DNA of 64,000 bases from G963677445 sp963677445 (GCA_963677445.2 CAXXGF010000067.1:24737-88736), one strand, 5' to 3'; counted from the first letter of the stretch, positions 25,798-36,142 are shown. Translations and numbers: made by a program. The notes: generated by a model from the letters alone, not told the origin.

Positions 25798-27262
25798 TCA
25801 CTTCAAATAAAGCATCTTCTTCGTCTCCGAATAATCCCCGGTAGTCAACCTGTATAAATATTCTCCCGAAGAAAGGCTGCCGGCGTCAAACTCCGCTTCA
25901 TAATACCCCGCCGGTTTATATTCATTCACCAAGGTATTTATCTCCCTGCCGAGAAGATCAAAAATCTTTAACTCAACCTTTTCTCCGGTCGGTATTGAAT
26001 ATCTAATTTTTGTCGCAGGGTTAAAGGGATTGGGGTAGTTTTGATAAAGTGTAAAATTATTAACAATCTCCGTTTCATTAACAATTGTAATAACTGATGC
26101 GGGGTCGTTTGAAAGGATGATGCCTTGTGAACCGACAATCCATCCTGAGCCGCTCGCACTGAAACATAAATCTGTTAGAATTGAATTAATTCCCGACTCC
26201 TCCAATTCCCAGCTTTCGCCCCCATCAGATGTGTGACGAATTTCACCCCAGTTGCCAACTACCCATCCTTCCTGCTCTGAAATGAAATCGATTGCTCTGA
26301 AACTTTTATTGCTCTGCACTTCTAATTGCCTCGTCCAGTTATCTCCTCCATCGGTGGTTTTATATATTTTTTTCAGTGTAATCACCCACCCGGTTGTTTC
26401 TGAAATAAAATCGACATCATTAAGGTCAGATATTGATCCGATACTCTGGTTTGTCCATATACCGCCGGCATTTGTTGTCTTCAGTAAAGCGCCTTCATTC
26501 GCCGAAATCCATCCGGTGGAATCATTTACAAAGCTGATACCAGTCAAATTTGTTGCTGATTCAAAATCCTGCCCGCTCCAGGTCATACCCAGATTAGTCG
26601 TGTGAAGGATTACTCCGTTTTCCTCATCTCCTCCTACAGCCCAACCTGTCTGTTCTGAAATAAAATATATTTTTTTCAGATCAAACTGTGTCCCGCTTGT
26701 TTGTTCGAGCCACAGATCACCTCCTTCAGGGGAGAAATAAATGGCGCCGTCAGCGCCTGAAATATATAATCGTGATTCATTTATCGCGGCCAATGAATAA
26801 ATATCCGATTCTATATCTACTTGTATTTTTTCCCACTCTCTGCCGGCGCTGGTTGTCTTCAGGAGCTGAACTAACTGGTTGCCGCCGCCAATAACCCATC
26901 CTGTGGAATCATTGGCAAAGGATACACTCCTGAAGTTTCCTCCTGTTCCGTTATCATTTATTTCCCAATGATTGCCTCCATTAGAGGTATTGAATATTTT
27001 TCCTCCGCCGACAGCCCAGCCCTGGGAAGAATTTGGGAAATCAATTGAAGCAATATGTTGGCCGATGCCAATATCCATGAGATTGCAATACCAGATATGA
27101 CCGCCATCATTTGTGTAACCCATTATCGGGCCATCAAAATAATCATCTCCAACCCAGAATCCATTATTGTCATTGATAAAAAGTACCTGTGAAATCCAGG
27201 TGGTTGAAAGACCTACATAAACAGAGGAACTCCAGTTTGCCCCGGCATTTGTCGTTTTCCAA
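25798..27262 (-). pseudogene. C-terminal part of a frameshifted T9SS-sorted Ycf48/BNR propeller gene
   Basis: This frame carries about 490 residues of Ycf48/BNR-like repeats (TGWVIGGGNQLVQLLKTTSA, TGWAVGGDEENGVILHTTNL and others) and ends in a T9SS sorting domain (LYQNYPNPFNPATKIRYSIP, terminal KKMLYLK). It continues without homologous break the repeats of the upstream fragment that ends in another frame at 27213. Joined, the two would give about 705 residues, the length of the paralog at 30410-32527. The first ATG in this frame (27123) lies inside a repeat, so it is not a true start. A sequencing slip would also explain the break. Confidence 0.82.
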
Positions 27263-27911
27263 TAATTCCATTTATACCATCAGACCCGGCTACAAATCCA
27301 TTCAGGTTGTCCCTGAAATATAACGATTGATAGGTGTTTTGATTATCTTCAATATTTATTTCCCAGTTGTCGCCTCCATCAGTAGTTTTCAGTATTAAAT
27401 GCAGCCCGACCGCATATCCGGTGTTAATGTCGGTAAAAAATATTTCCCTCAGCTCATTTGAAGTACCTGACGATTGGTTTATCCACGTTTCTCCACCATT
27501 GCTTGTTTTATTAATCATACCACCATTTCCCGCGATCCAGCCAATATCCGGTGTAACAAAATGAATTCCCTGAATTTTTTGTGTTGTTTCCGATTCCTGG
27601 TCCTGCCAGGAAAGTCCACAGTCTGTTGTCTTCAGAATAGTGCCAATATCACCGGCAATCCATCCTGTATCTGCTGAAATAAAAAATATTGAGCCGAGCC
27701 TTGCTGTTCCATCCCAGGAATATCTTTCCCACATTATTCCCCCGTCAGTTGTTTTTAGCAGCGCCCCATTATCACCCGCAACCCAGCCGGTATCATTATT
27801 AATAAAACTGACATGATATAAGATATCTCCTGTAGTAAAATAACTTTTTTTGAACCATTCGCCATGAATAGTATTCAATAGGATAAATATCATTACTATT
27901 CCATTCTTCAT
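27213..27911 (-). pseudogene. N-terminal part of a frameshifted T9SS-sorted Ycf48/BNR propeller gene
   Basis: The fragment starts MKNGIVMIFILLNTIHGEWF with a GGAGGAAG ribosome site and carries four to five Ycf48-type repeats of the form TGWxxGxxGxILKTTDGGxxW. The frame goes wrong after DGINGII: it reads GKRQMPG and stops, whereas the other frame reads WKTTNAGANWSS, the expected repeat. One T missing from a TTT run (minus strand, near 27260-27263) explains this. Ycf48/Hcf136-like propellers assemble photosystem II in plants, but in FCB bacteria they are secreted repeat proteins of unknown role. Confidence 0.82.
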
Positions 27912-28006
27912 ACAATCTTCCTCCAATTATCTGCGCATCTGTCAAATGATGCACCAGATTATTTTGAGCATAGGTCATGCAACAAAATGGCTGATTTTAT
28001 TTACTG

Positions 28007-30397
28007 TCACTTCAACAACAACATCTTCTTAGTCTCCGAATAATCCCCGGCAGTCAGCCTGTATAAATATATTCCTGAAGAAAGATATTCACCATTAAAT
28101 TCAGTTTCATAATGGCCGGCAGATTTATACTCATTTACCAATGTAGTTATCTCCCTGCCAAGAAGATCAAATATCTTTAACTCAACCTTTTGACCGGCGG
28201 GGATTGAATATTTTATTTTTGTAGCAGGGTTGAAGGGATTAGGGAAATTTTGTTCAAGGCTGAAAATCAGCGGCAGCTCCACTATTGCCTCTATTTCATC
28301 AGAATATTCATATTTGCCATCCAAGTCAATCTGTTTAAGGCGGTACAAATATTTGCCTGGCAAAATATTTTCATCTCTGAACTGATATGATTGAGGCAGA
28401 GTGGTGGTGCCGGCGCCCTGAATAAAACCAAGTTTTGACCATCCGGCTTTATTATTTTTATTTTCCTTTGACGGTTTTCTTTCCACCTCGAAACCAAAAT
28501 TGTTTACCTCAGAAGCTGTTTCCCAATTTAATATTAGCGCCGCGCCCGATTGCTTATATTCAAATGAGGTTAACTCAACAGGGAGTCCCCCATGAGCAGT
28601 ATTTATTATAGAGCCATATTCTCCACAGGCCCAGCCCAGTTCATCATTAAGAAATTGTATTGAAGTCAACCTGTTTTTTGTTATTTTTTCATTAGCGGAC
28701 CATGATATTCCTCCATTTGTGGTTATCATTACCGTACCTTCATAACCGCATATATAACCTTTCCTTTCGGTTAGAAAATCTAATGAAAGGAAATGAGCTG
28801 AGCTGGTATAATCCTGCTGCCAGCTTTGTCCGCCATCTGAAGTTGATAAAATAAATCCATTCATTACGTAATAACCTCCGGCAATCCATCCTTTATCCGG
28901 GGAAACAAAACAAACAGCATCCAGTTCGTAAGCGGTTCCTGATGTCTGATTTTCCCAGGTCTCCCCTCCATTTGTAGTCCTGAGAATAGCGCCATTATTT
29001 CCAGTCACCCAGCCGGTAAACTCATCATAGAAAAAGACATCAAGAAAGTACTCACCAAGACTGGTGTGCTGCTGTTCAATCCACGATGCCCCGCCGTCAG
29101 TAGTTTTTAATATTTTTTTATTCTGTCCGACCGTCCAACCTGTTGAATCTGAAATAAAATCAACAGCCAGAAAATTTGTATTGAACCCGGTCAAGGAAAT
29201 ATCCTGCCAGCTATCTCCGGCATTTTCTGTTTTTAAAATAGTACTGTGGTAACCAACTATCCATCCGGTATTTTCCGATACAAAATCGATATCCCGGAGA
29301 TTTTCTTCCGTTACCGGATTTCTTAATTCCCATTCCTCACCTCCATTTATTGTTCTCAGCATGGTCCCCTGGTCCCCAACACTCCATCCTCTGCTCTCAG
29401 AAGTGAATTTAACAGATCGCAGCAGAATACCATGAGCAACACCGTTATCATTCCAGGTACTACCATTATCAGAGGAAAATGTAATTAAACCTCCGTCACC
29501 TGACGCAAATACTTTCCCACTATTTAATACCTCAATAGAATAGATGAAACAATTTTCGGGGAAGTAAACTTCGTTCCAATTAGAGTAAGCTACTGATCCC
29601 TTAAATATCTTGCCTCCATCAGGATCATTATATGGATGATATTCCCCAACAGCCCACCCCCGGCCGTTCGGAGAAAATGTAATTGAATTAAAGCTTGATA
29701 CTTCTCCATAAACCGTTAGCGCTTGCCAGTTATTTCCCCCATCTGTAGTTTTATAAATAGAACTACCAGCTCCCCAACCAACTGAATCAGATATAAAATA
29801 AATATCCTTAAAAGAAGATGGACTCGGTTTACTTATCCAGGTAATTCCCCCATCAGTCGTTTTTAATAAATCCTCCGCACAAGCATATCCAAGACTATCA
29901 TTAATAAAATAAATTGATTGTATCTGGTCATCAATACCGGTTGATTGCTGAATCCATGAATTCCCTCCATTTTCGGTTTTGAATATTTTCCCTCCAATCC
30001 CACAAATCCAGCCGGTATCAACATTCAGGAAAAAAGCGGATAAGAAGTCTGTTCCATTCGCGCAAACCTGCTGCTCCCAGTTTTCACCTCCATTCTCAGT
30101 GTGCAAGATTGTACTATTCCTGCCTACAGCCCACCCGATACGTGATGAAACAAAACATAGTGATCGTATCATCTCCCCTGACATATCAGCTTGTTGTTCC
30201 CAGGTAATTCCGGCGTCGGTGGTTCTGTATATCAATCCGTTAACACCCGCAATCCATCCGGTATCTTCGGTTGCAAATTTTATCGCTAACAGCTGATTCC
30301 CCTGCGGTTTTGGATTTTGCCAGCTCCACTGGGCGCTAAGGTTTATGATAACCAGAAAAAACACAACAATAAATACGATTCTTTTCATTTTGTTCAT
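28007..30397 (-). CDS. T9SS-sorted Ycf48/BNR-repeat propeller protein
   Basis: A 796-residue secreted protein. Signal peptide MKRIVFIVVFFLVIINLSAQ is followed by some thirteen repeats of about 45 residues, such as TGWIAGVNGLIYRTTDAGIT and TGWVTGNNGAILRTTNGGET, enough for two propellers. Near residue 640 comes a fibronectin-like linker (VELTSFEYKQSGAALILNWE), then a T9SS type A sorting domain. The DNA of the last 75 codons is nearly the same as in the next gene at 30410, pointing to recent duplication or conversion. It follows that gene by 12 bases. ATG at 30388 is an alternative start. Confidence 0.92.
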   Translation of the reverse strand: MNKMKRIVFIVVFFLVIINLSAQWSWQNPKPQGNQLLAIKFATEDTGWIAGVNGLIYRTTDAGITWEQQADMSGEMIRSLCFVSSRIGWAVGRNSTILHTENGGENWEQQVCANGTDFLSAFFLNVDTGWICGIGGKIFKTENGGNSWIQQSTGIDDQIQSIYFINDSLGYACAEDLLKTTDGGITWISKPSPSSFKDIYFISDSVGWGAGSSIYKTTDGGNNWQALTVYGEVSSFNSITFSPNGRGWAVGEYHPYNDPDGGKIFKGSVAYSNWNEVYFPENCFIYSIEVLNSGKVFASGDGGLITFSSDNGSTWNDNGVAHGILLRSVKFTSESRGWSVGDQGTMLRTINGGEEWELRNPVTEENLRDIDFVSENTGWIVGYHSTILKTENAGDSWQDISLTGFNTNFLAVDFISDSTGWTVGQNKKILKTTDGGASWIEQQHTSLGEYFLDVFFYDEFTGWVTGNNGAILRTTNGGETWENQTSGTAYELDAVCFVSPDKGWIAGGYYVMNGFILSTSDGGQSWQQDYTSSAHFLSLDFLTERKGYICGYEGTVMITTNGGISWSANEKITKNRLTSIQFLNDELGWACGEYGSIINTAHGGLPVELTSFEYKQSGAALILNWETASEVNNFGFEVERKPSKENKNNKAGWSKLGFIQGAGTTTLPQSYQFRDENILPGKYLYRLKQIDLDGKYEYSDEIEAIVELPLIFSLEQNFPNPFNPATKIKYSIPAGQKVELKIFDLLGREITTLVNEYKSAGHYETEFNGEYLSSGIYLYRLTAGDYSETKKMLLLK

Positions 30398-30409
30398 CCC
30401 ATTTTAAAA

Positions 30410-32527
30410 TTATTTGATTAGCAACATCTTCTTAGTCTCCGAATAATCCCCGGTAGTCAACCTGTATAAATATACTCCCGAAGAAAGATATTCACCATTA
30501 AATTCAGTTTCATAATGGCCGGCAGATTTATACTCATTTACCAATGTAGTTATCTCCCTGCCAAGAAGATCAAATATCTTTAACTCAACCTTTTGACCGG
30601 CGGGGATTGAATATTTTATTTTTGTAGCAGGGTTGAAGGGATTGGGGTAGTTCTGAGATAAAGAATAACCGCCGATGATCATTTTTTCTTCTTCAACAGC
30701 AACAACTGTCTGGGGAATATTGCTCAGAACAGCGCCATCTTCTCCCACGATCCAGCCGTTGCCCGATTCGGAAAAATGCATAGAAGAAAGTCCAGTGATC
30801 TCAGTTTCTTCCTGCTGCCAGGTGATTCCGCCGTCAGTAGTATTATAAATAATCCCGTTTTTATCAAGAATCCATCCCCCGGTTTCTGAGATAAAATCCA
30901 TAGCTGAAAAACCATTGTGTGCAGGAATATTGTTTAATTCTGTCCAGCTGTCGCCACCATCCGCCGTCTTGAATAATTTATCATCAGCAAGCGCGAATCC
31001 GGCTGCCGGTGTGAAAAACTCTATCGTAATAATATCATCCTTTGAACCCAGCGACCGGAGGGTCCATTCCTCTCCTCCATTTGTTGTTTTCAGGATATCG
31101 CCATTATCCCCCGCGGCCCATCCTGCCAGGTTCGAAACAAAGCTAATTGAATTTAGATTTTTCGCCGTATCGCAATCTTGTTCAATCCAGCTCATGCCGG
31201 TATCTGTTGTATGAAGGATAATACCATTATCTTCATCTCCTCCCACAGCCCATCCTGAGTTTCCGGAGAGAAAACGAATATCCCTAAGGTCGTATGTTGT
31301 GCCGGTTACCTGTCCCATCCATTGATTGCCTCCATCGGGAGTAAAATAAATTGTGCCGTTTTCACCGGAAACCCAGGTATAGTTTTCATCCAGGGCAAAA
31401 ATTGATAAAAGATTATTTCCTGATTCTATTGGCTGCCCGGTCCAGCTTTTACCTCCATCTGTGGATTTCATTATTTTATTGATCTCAGCGCTTCCGCCGG
31501 CAATCCATCCTGTGCTGTCATCGATAAAATCGACGCCACTGAAACTTCTGCTTAAGCCGTCATCCTGCAACACCCATGCGGAAGTCCCATCATCGCAGCG
31601 GAAAATATCACCTCCCGAGCCAACCGCCCAACCCTTGGTTGAGTTAATAAAATCAATTGAATTAATATGGGAACCATGCAGACTAACCACGTTCATACCC
31701 TGCCATGTATCACCACCGTTTAATGTCCGGCTCATTTGCGTCTTAAACCAATAATCCATACCTACATACCAACCACGCAAGGAATCGGCGAAAACCATAT
31801 CATCAATACCTATTACATCACCGCCAAAGTTGGTTTTGGTCCATGTTTCTCCAGCGTCTGTAGTTTTCCAGACAAGACCATATCCATAACCGATATCTCC
31901 CGCCGCGTAACCTTTGTTGATCTGCGGAAAACGGAGGCATTTGAAATACCCTTCTGATATTGCAAGCTTGGTAACCCAGGTTTCTCCCCCGTCAGTTGTT
32001 TTCAGCACCCCCTTGCGGGTAACTATCAATCCGGTATTCTCAGTTAAAAATTGTATCGATAATAAAGTTGAAATTGTATCGGGAGTCTGTCTGAACCATG
32101 TTTCCCCGCCGTCGGTGGTTTTTTTCAGGAATCCATTATCACAACTGAACCAGCCAATTTCTTCGGTAAGAAAAAAGATATCCTGAATAAGCATGAGCGT
32201 TCCTGTTTCAACTTTCTCCCATGTATTGCCGCCATCTGTTGTTTTCATCAAAACACCTTCCGAACCCCCGGCCCATCCCTTTTCCTCAGTAATAAAAAGC
32301 ATTTCACTAAGTAAAGAGCTCAATCCGCATTCAATCCTTTTCCAGCTAAACCCCCCGTCGGTGGTTTTTAATATTGTGCCGGCAGAGCCTAAAACAAAGC
32401 CGGTTTGCTGAGTGATAAAATAAGTTTTATAAAGATCAACATCAGGCGAGGTGTAGCTTTGCCTGTACCATTCCGAATGAATAACTCCGCTGAAAACAAT
32501 CATTAAGATCAATACCCTGATATTCAT
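30410..32527 (-). CDS. T9SS-sorted Ycf48/BNR-repeat propeller protein
   Basis: A 705-residue paralog of its two downstream neighbours and first of the row of three. Signal peptide MNIRVLILMIVFSGVIHS, then about eleven repeats such as TGFVLGSAGTILKTTDGGFS and AGWAAGDNGDILKTTNGGEE, then a sorting domain with SLSQNYPNPFNPATKIKYSI and terminal KKMLLIK. GGGAGG lies before the ATG. The repeats contain EDNGIILHTTDTGMSW nearly as in the frameshifted paralog, which it resembles most in its middle. It is presumably exported by T9SS to the surface or medium. Confidence 0.92.
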   Translation of the reverse strand: MNIRVLILMIVFSGVIHSEWYRQSYTSPDVDLYKTYFITQQTGFVLGSAGTILKTTDGGFSWKRIECGLSSLLSEMLFITEEKGWAGGSEGVLMKTTDGGNTWEKVETGTLMLIQDIFFLTEEIGWFSCDNGFLKKTTDGGETWFRQTPDTISTLLSIQFLTENTGLIVTRKGVLKTTDGGETWVTKLAISEGYFKCLRFPQINKGYAAGDIGYGYGLVWKTTDAGETWTKTNFGGDVIGIDDMVFADSLRGWYVGMDYWFKTQMSRTLNGGDTWQGMNVVSLHGSHINSIDFINSTKGWAVGSGGDIFRCDDGTSAWVLQDDGLSRSFSGVDFIDDSTGWIAGGSAEINKIMKSTDGGKSWTGQPIESGNNLLSIFALDENYTWVSGENGTIYFTPDGGNQWMGQVTGTTYDLRDIRFLSGNSGWAVGGDEDNGIILHTTDTGMSWIEQDCDTAKNLNSISFVSNLAGWAAGDNGDILKTTNGGEEWTLRSLGSKDDIITIEFFTPAAGFALADDKLFKTADGGDSWTELNNIPAHNGFSAMDFISETGGWILDKNGIIYNTTDGGITWQQEETEITGLSSMHFSESGNGWIVGEDGAVLSNIPQTVVAVEEEKMIIGGYSLSQNYPNPFNPATKIKYSIPAGQKVELKIFDLLGREITTLVNEYKSAGHYETEFNGEYLSSGVYLYRLTTGDYSETKKMLLIK

Positions 32528-32767
32528 TTCTAACCTCCCGCCTATCGGCCCGCAGATAATTTTATACCCTGCAATTTTTTGAGTGATTATTGTCTGAAAA
32601 TTTACATTCCCATTATAAAATGGTCCTGAATTTACTTAAAAAAGAAAATATCAAAAAAATGTAATAATAGCAATTATTGAATCTCAGTATTCTTTTTGGA
32701 AACAAAAAATTAATACTTGCTATTATTGAGATATTTCCGCAGTTTTTCAAAAAAGCATTTAATAAAG

Positions 32768-33702
32768 ATGAATAAAAGGTTTATTCCCGGTTATAAAAAA
32801 TTGCATTTATCGGGGAAGCTGAAGGCAAAAGCCAATCAGCTCTGGCAGACTCTGGAGTCGTGTCAGCTCTGTCCGCGTCTGTGTAAAGTTAACCGCCTTT
32901 CGGGTGAGCAGGGATTCTGCCGGGCAGGCAGGGAAATCAGAGCAGCTTCGGCGCATCCACATTTTGGTGAGGAAGCGCCACTTGTCGGCTCAGGGGGTTC
33001 AGGAACGATATTTTTCTCACATTGCGGGCTTCGGTGTGTTTTCTGTCTTAATTGAGATATAAGCCACAATGGGGAGGGGAAAGAAATATCAATTGAGGAA
33101 CTGTCCGGTATGATGCTCCGGCTTCAGGAAATTGGCTGCCATAATATCAACGTTGTCACCCCGACTCATTACGCGCCCCATATTATCTACTCTCTGGACA
33201 AAGCCGCGGACAGGGAGCTTACAATTCCCCTGGTTTATAACACCCACGGATGGGAAAGACCGGGAATATTGAAGCTGATTGACGGAGTTGTTGATATTTA
33301 CCTGGCAAATTTCAAGTATTTTGATCCTCAGAAATCAGCTCTCTATTCTCCCGGCGCTGAGAACTATCCCGAAATCACAAAAGCTGCCCTGGTGGAAATG
33401 AACCGGCAGGTCGGCGCGGCAATTCCTGATGATGACGGCCTTATACGAAAGGGACTTATGATCCGTCACCTGGTGATGCCGGGAGCGGCAGGCGGTTTAA
33501 TTGAGGTTATAAAATGGATTAAGGGAAATTTACCAGCTGATACCTATGTAAATATTATGTCGCAGTATGGCCCGAATTTTCAGCATATCAATACTCCGAA
33601 ATTTCAAGAAGAATAAACCGCCGGGAATATGAAAAGGTCGTCAGCTTCGCGAAAAAAGAAGGCCTGACTAACCTGGGAATTCAGGGTTATTTCGGGCAAT
33701 AA
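32768..33702 (+). pseudogene. PflX-like radical SAM protein, broken
   Basis: About 311 codons resemble COG1313 (PflX-type) radical SAM proteins: SCQLCPRLCKVNRLSGEQGF, HFGEEAPLVGSGGSGTIFFS, and the cluster motif CGLRCVFC. Two lesions are visible. First, right after the motif, CVFCLN is followed by TGA (33053-33055) where the family has Trp or Tyr, then DISHNGEG continues in frame. Second, near 33590 one base is missing: the first frame ends in KFQEE, while the shifted frame gives RRINRREYEKVVSFAKKEGL and ends with GYFGQ. Both changes are small, so decay looks recent; sequencing error would have to strike twice. Confidence 0.85.
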
Positions 33703-33703
33703 A

Positions 33704-34102
33704 TTGCTTTTTTTATTCTACAAAATATATAAAAAATGTTTCGTGAAATTTGATGATGAAAAAATATCGATGCGTCTGCCCGATGAAAAACCTCCGAAAT
33801 TTTACTCACAATATTCAATGTTCAGCAAAATGATTAATCCCTCTTATATTGAATCACAATTCTTATACAAGAAAATTGAAAAGATCGAAATTAAAACCAA
33901 TAGAATAATCATCACACACAAGTCAGGCTTAAACCATGAACTCAATTTCAGCGGCCTTGATTATAAAGAATTAAACAGATTAAGGAACTTTTTAACGAAC
34001 TCAAATACATTTCATCAATTAACCGGGAATAACCTGATATATACATTTTTGTTTGATAAATTATTAAATATATGTTTGAAAAAAACCGACATAGCGATAT
34101 AA
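33704..34102 (+). CDS. Unknown small protein, possible PH-like fold
   Basis: Up to 132 residues, AT-rich, not recognised. The segment FLYKKIEKIEIKTNRIIITH followed by KSGLNHELNFSGLDYKELNR has the strand-strand-helix look of bacterial PH-like domains, which is inference only. The start is unclear: TTG at 33704 directly follows the broken radical SAM gene, and GTG at 33743 or ATG at 33770 are options. It sits in a patch of decaying genes and may itself be a fragment. Confidence 0.4.
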   Translation: MLFLFYKIYKKCFVKFDDEKISMRLPDEKPPKFYSQYSMFSKMINPSYIESQFLYKKIEKIEIKTNRIIITHKSGLNHELNFSGLDYKELNRLRNFLTNSNTFHQLTGNNLIYTFLFDKLLNICLKKTDIAI

Positions 34103-34117
34103 CCTGAGGATATCCAA

Positions 34118-34339
34118 ATGTTACTTGAATATATACAAACAGCTATGCGAATGGCTAAATATGAAATACTGAATGACGATGGCAGTTTTTATGGTGAAAT
34201 ACCCGAATGCCAGGGAGTATACGCGAACTCGGAAACCCTGGAAGAATGCCGTTCTGAACTACAGGAAGTACTGGAAGAATGGATTTTATTCAGGGTTTAA
34301 AAGAATCTCCCGATACCCGTTATCAGAGAGATTAAATAA
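34118..34339 (+). pseudogene. HicB-family antitoxin, cut short by an in-frame stop
   Basis: The first 60 residues (MLLEYIQTAMRMAKYEILND, then GSFYGEIPECQGVYANSETL and EEWILFRV) are a standard HicB N-terminal domain. A TAA at 34298-34300 then stops the frame, but the next codons read KNLPIPVIREIK, exactly what follows in HicB relatives (usually RVSKNLPxPxI). A single change from TCA to TAA would explain it. No HicA toxin gene is found on either side. The gene is either a remnant or makes a short, perhaps stable, domain. Confidence 0.72.
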
Positions 34340-34951
34340 TTCCTGCTTCACCACAAATCTAACATTTGCACTAATTATAGTAAACAGCCCTTATATACCG
34401 TTTTCACCCGCAGAATTCTTTTTATCCCAAATTTGTCATTAGAAATTTTTCCTGATAACGGTCATTAGGATAAAGTGTTGTAAGAAAAAGAAATACAGGA
34501 TACAAGTATTGGAAATGATAAACAAAATTAGTAAGAAAAAGTTAAAATAATAGCCAAAGCTTCCAACCTCACCCCAACCCCTCTCACGCCGCGGCGCACT
34601 TTCAGCCTTATGAAGGAGAGGGGCTCTAACCTGTTGTAGATTAAGCTGTTATGCGTATTTGTAATATGTAAATGATTGCAAAATCAGGTCGTGTATTTGT
34701 TCTTCACTGTTTTAATGACAAATCTGGGTTTATTTTATCGGAAGGCATACTTCTTCTTTTTCTCTGATCCTTCTCAACCCGAATTTGATTTCGAAATATT
34801 TTCAGAAAATCCTCCTCTTATTTCACAGTATTTCAATTCATCATTCATAATTCACCATTCACAATTGATTTCCCCACCATTTTTAAAAATAGAATCCTGA
34901 AAATTTATTATTTTGCGGTTACTTTTTCTAAGACCAGACAATGAGGAATAT
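34340..34951. other. Gene-free spacer with a CCCCTCTC/GAGAGGGG hairpin
   Basis: No gene is seen. Arms CCCCTCTC (34578-34585) and GAGAGGGG (34616-34623) enclose about 30 bases, a repeat type common in many genomes. An ATTCATCATTCATAATTCAC tract lies at 34836-34867, similar to those at 9904-9947 and 61852-61885. Confidence 0.55.
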
Positions 34952-36142
34952 ATGTTTAAAGATTTAATACTTGAAAAACAGAAACAGGCGGCTGAGATAC
35001 TCCGTGAAAAAGATATCGATATGTGGATGACCTTCGTAAGGGAAACCGGCAATATGAAAGACCCGATGATGGATATGATAGTCGGGACCGGAGCTACATG
35101 GCATTCAGCTTTTATAATAACCAAAACCGGTGAAACAATAGCTATAATCGGCTCTCTTGAAGAAGCCAATATGAAAACGGTCGGCACATTTAACGAGATC
35201 ATCAGTTATCTGAAATCGGTAAAGGAAGACCTGGTAAAAGTTCTCGACAGAATCAATCCGAATAAAATAGCGATTAACTATTCCAGAAATTCGAGTCTGG
35301 CTGACGGACTGACCCATGGCGTTTATCTGGAACTGCTCGAACTCCTGAAAGAGACAGAATACGCCGAAAAATTCATTTCATCAGAAGAAATTATCGCGGC
35401 ATTAAGGGGTAGAAAATCGGATACCGAACTTAGCCATCTTAAATCGGCCATAAAAGAAACACTCGATATATTTAACGCCGTAACCGGGTTCCTCGCGGTT
35501 GGCAAATCGGAAGCGGATGTAGCCAACTTTGTTCATGGCATAGTTGAGGAAAAAGGTTTCGAACTTTCCTGGGATGCCGAACACTGCCCGGCGGTATTCA
35601 GCGGCCCCGATACAGCAGGCGCCCACTCAGGCCCTACCGACAGAAAAATTCAGCCCGGCCATGTTATAAACATGGACTTTGGTGTAAAGGTGAATGGTTA
35701 CTGCGCCGATCTGCAGCGCACATGGTATGTGCTTCGTGAAGGAGAAACCGAAGCCCCGGCAGAAGTGATGAAAGGTTTTAATGTTATTCGCGATTCCATA
35801 ACAAAAGCGGCAGCCGGAGTAAAACCGGGCGCGGTCGCCTGCGAAGTGGATGATATCGCCCGTAATTACATTGTTGAAAACGGGTATGAAGAATATCCAC
35901 ACGGACTTGGTCACCAGGTAGGCCGAGCGGCTCACGACGGAGGCGCCCTGCTCGCTCCCCGCTGGGAACGTTACGGCAACCTTCCCTATATGACTCTCGA
36001 AGAAGGCCAGGTTTTCACAATTGAACCCCGCCTTACAATTCCGGGATTTGGAATTGCCACAATCGAAGAGGAAGTGGTTATTACAAAAGATGGCTGTGAA
36101 TTCCTTTCTCCAAGACAGACTGAGATTTATCTCATAAAATAA
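34952..36142 (+). CDS. M24-family metallopeptidase (Xaa-Pro aminopeptidase-like)
   Basis: A 396-residue cytoplasmic protein with a creatinase-like N-terminal domain (about 1-170) and a pita-bread M24 domain. Metal ligands of the M24 site are visible in INMDFGVKVNGYCADLQRTW (two Asp), HGLGHQVGR (His), FTIEPRLTIPGFG (Glu) and IEEEVVI (Glu). It should remove N-terminal residues before proline or cleave a related amide. The start chosen, MFKDLILEKQ, has GAGG upstream; the earlier start at 34913 has no support. It stands alone between spacers. Confidence 0.9.
   Translation: MFKDLILEKQKQAAEILREKDIDMWMTFVRETGNMKDPMMDMIVGTGATWHSAFIITKTGETIAIIGSLEEANMKTVGTFNEIISYLKSVKEDLVKVLDRINPNKIAINYSRNSSLADGLTHGVYLELLELLKETEYAEKFISSEEIIAALRGRKSDTELSHLKSAIKETLDIFNAVTGFLAVGKSEADVANFVHGIVEEKGFELSWDAEHCPAVFSGPDTAGAHSGPTDRKIQPGHVINMDFGVKVNGYCADLQRTWYVLREGETEAPAEVMKGFNVIRDSITKAAAGVKPGAVACEVDDIARNYIVENGYEEYPHGLGHQVGRAAHDGGALLAPRWERYGNLPYMTLEEGQVFTIEPRLTIPGFGIATIEEEVVITKDGCEFLSPRQTEIYLIK

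Noticed and set aside
33053..33055. TGA read as Trp or selenocysteine in the radical SAM gene
   Set aside because: The gene also has a frameshift further on, and other genes in the window end with TGA and use TGG for Trp, so decay is simpler. No SECIS-like hairpin was identified.
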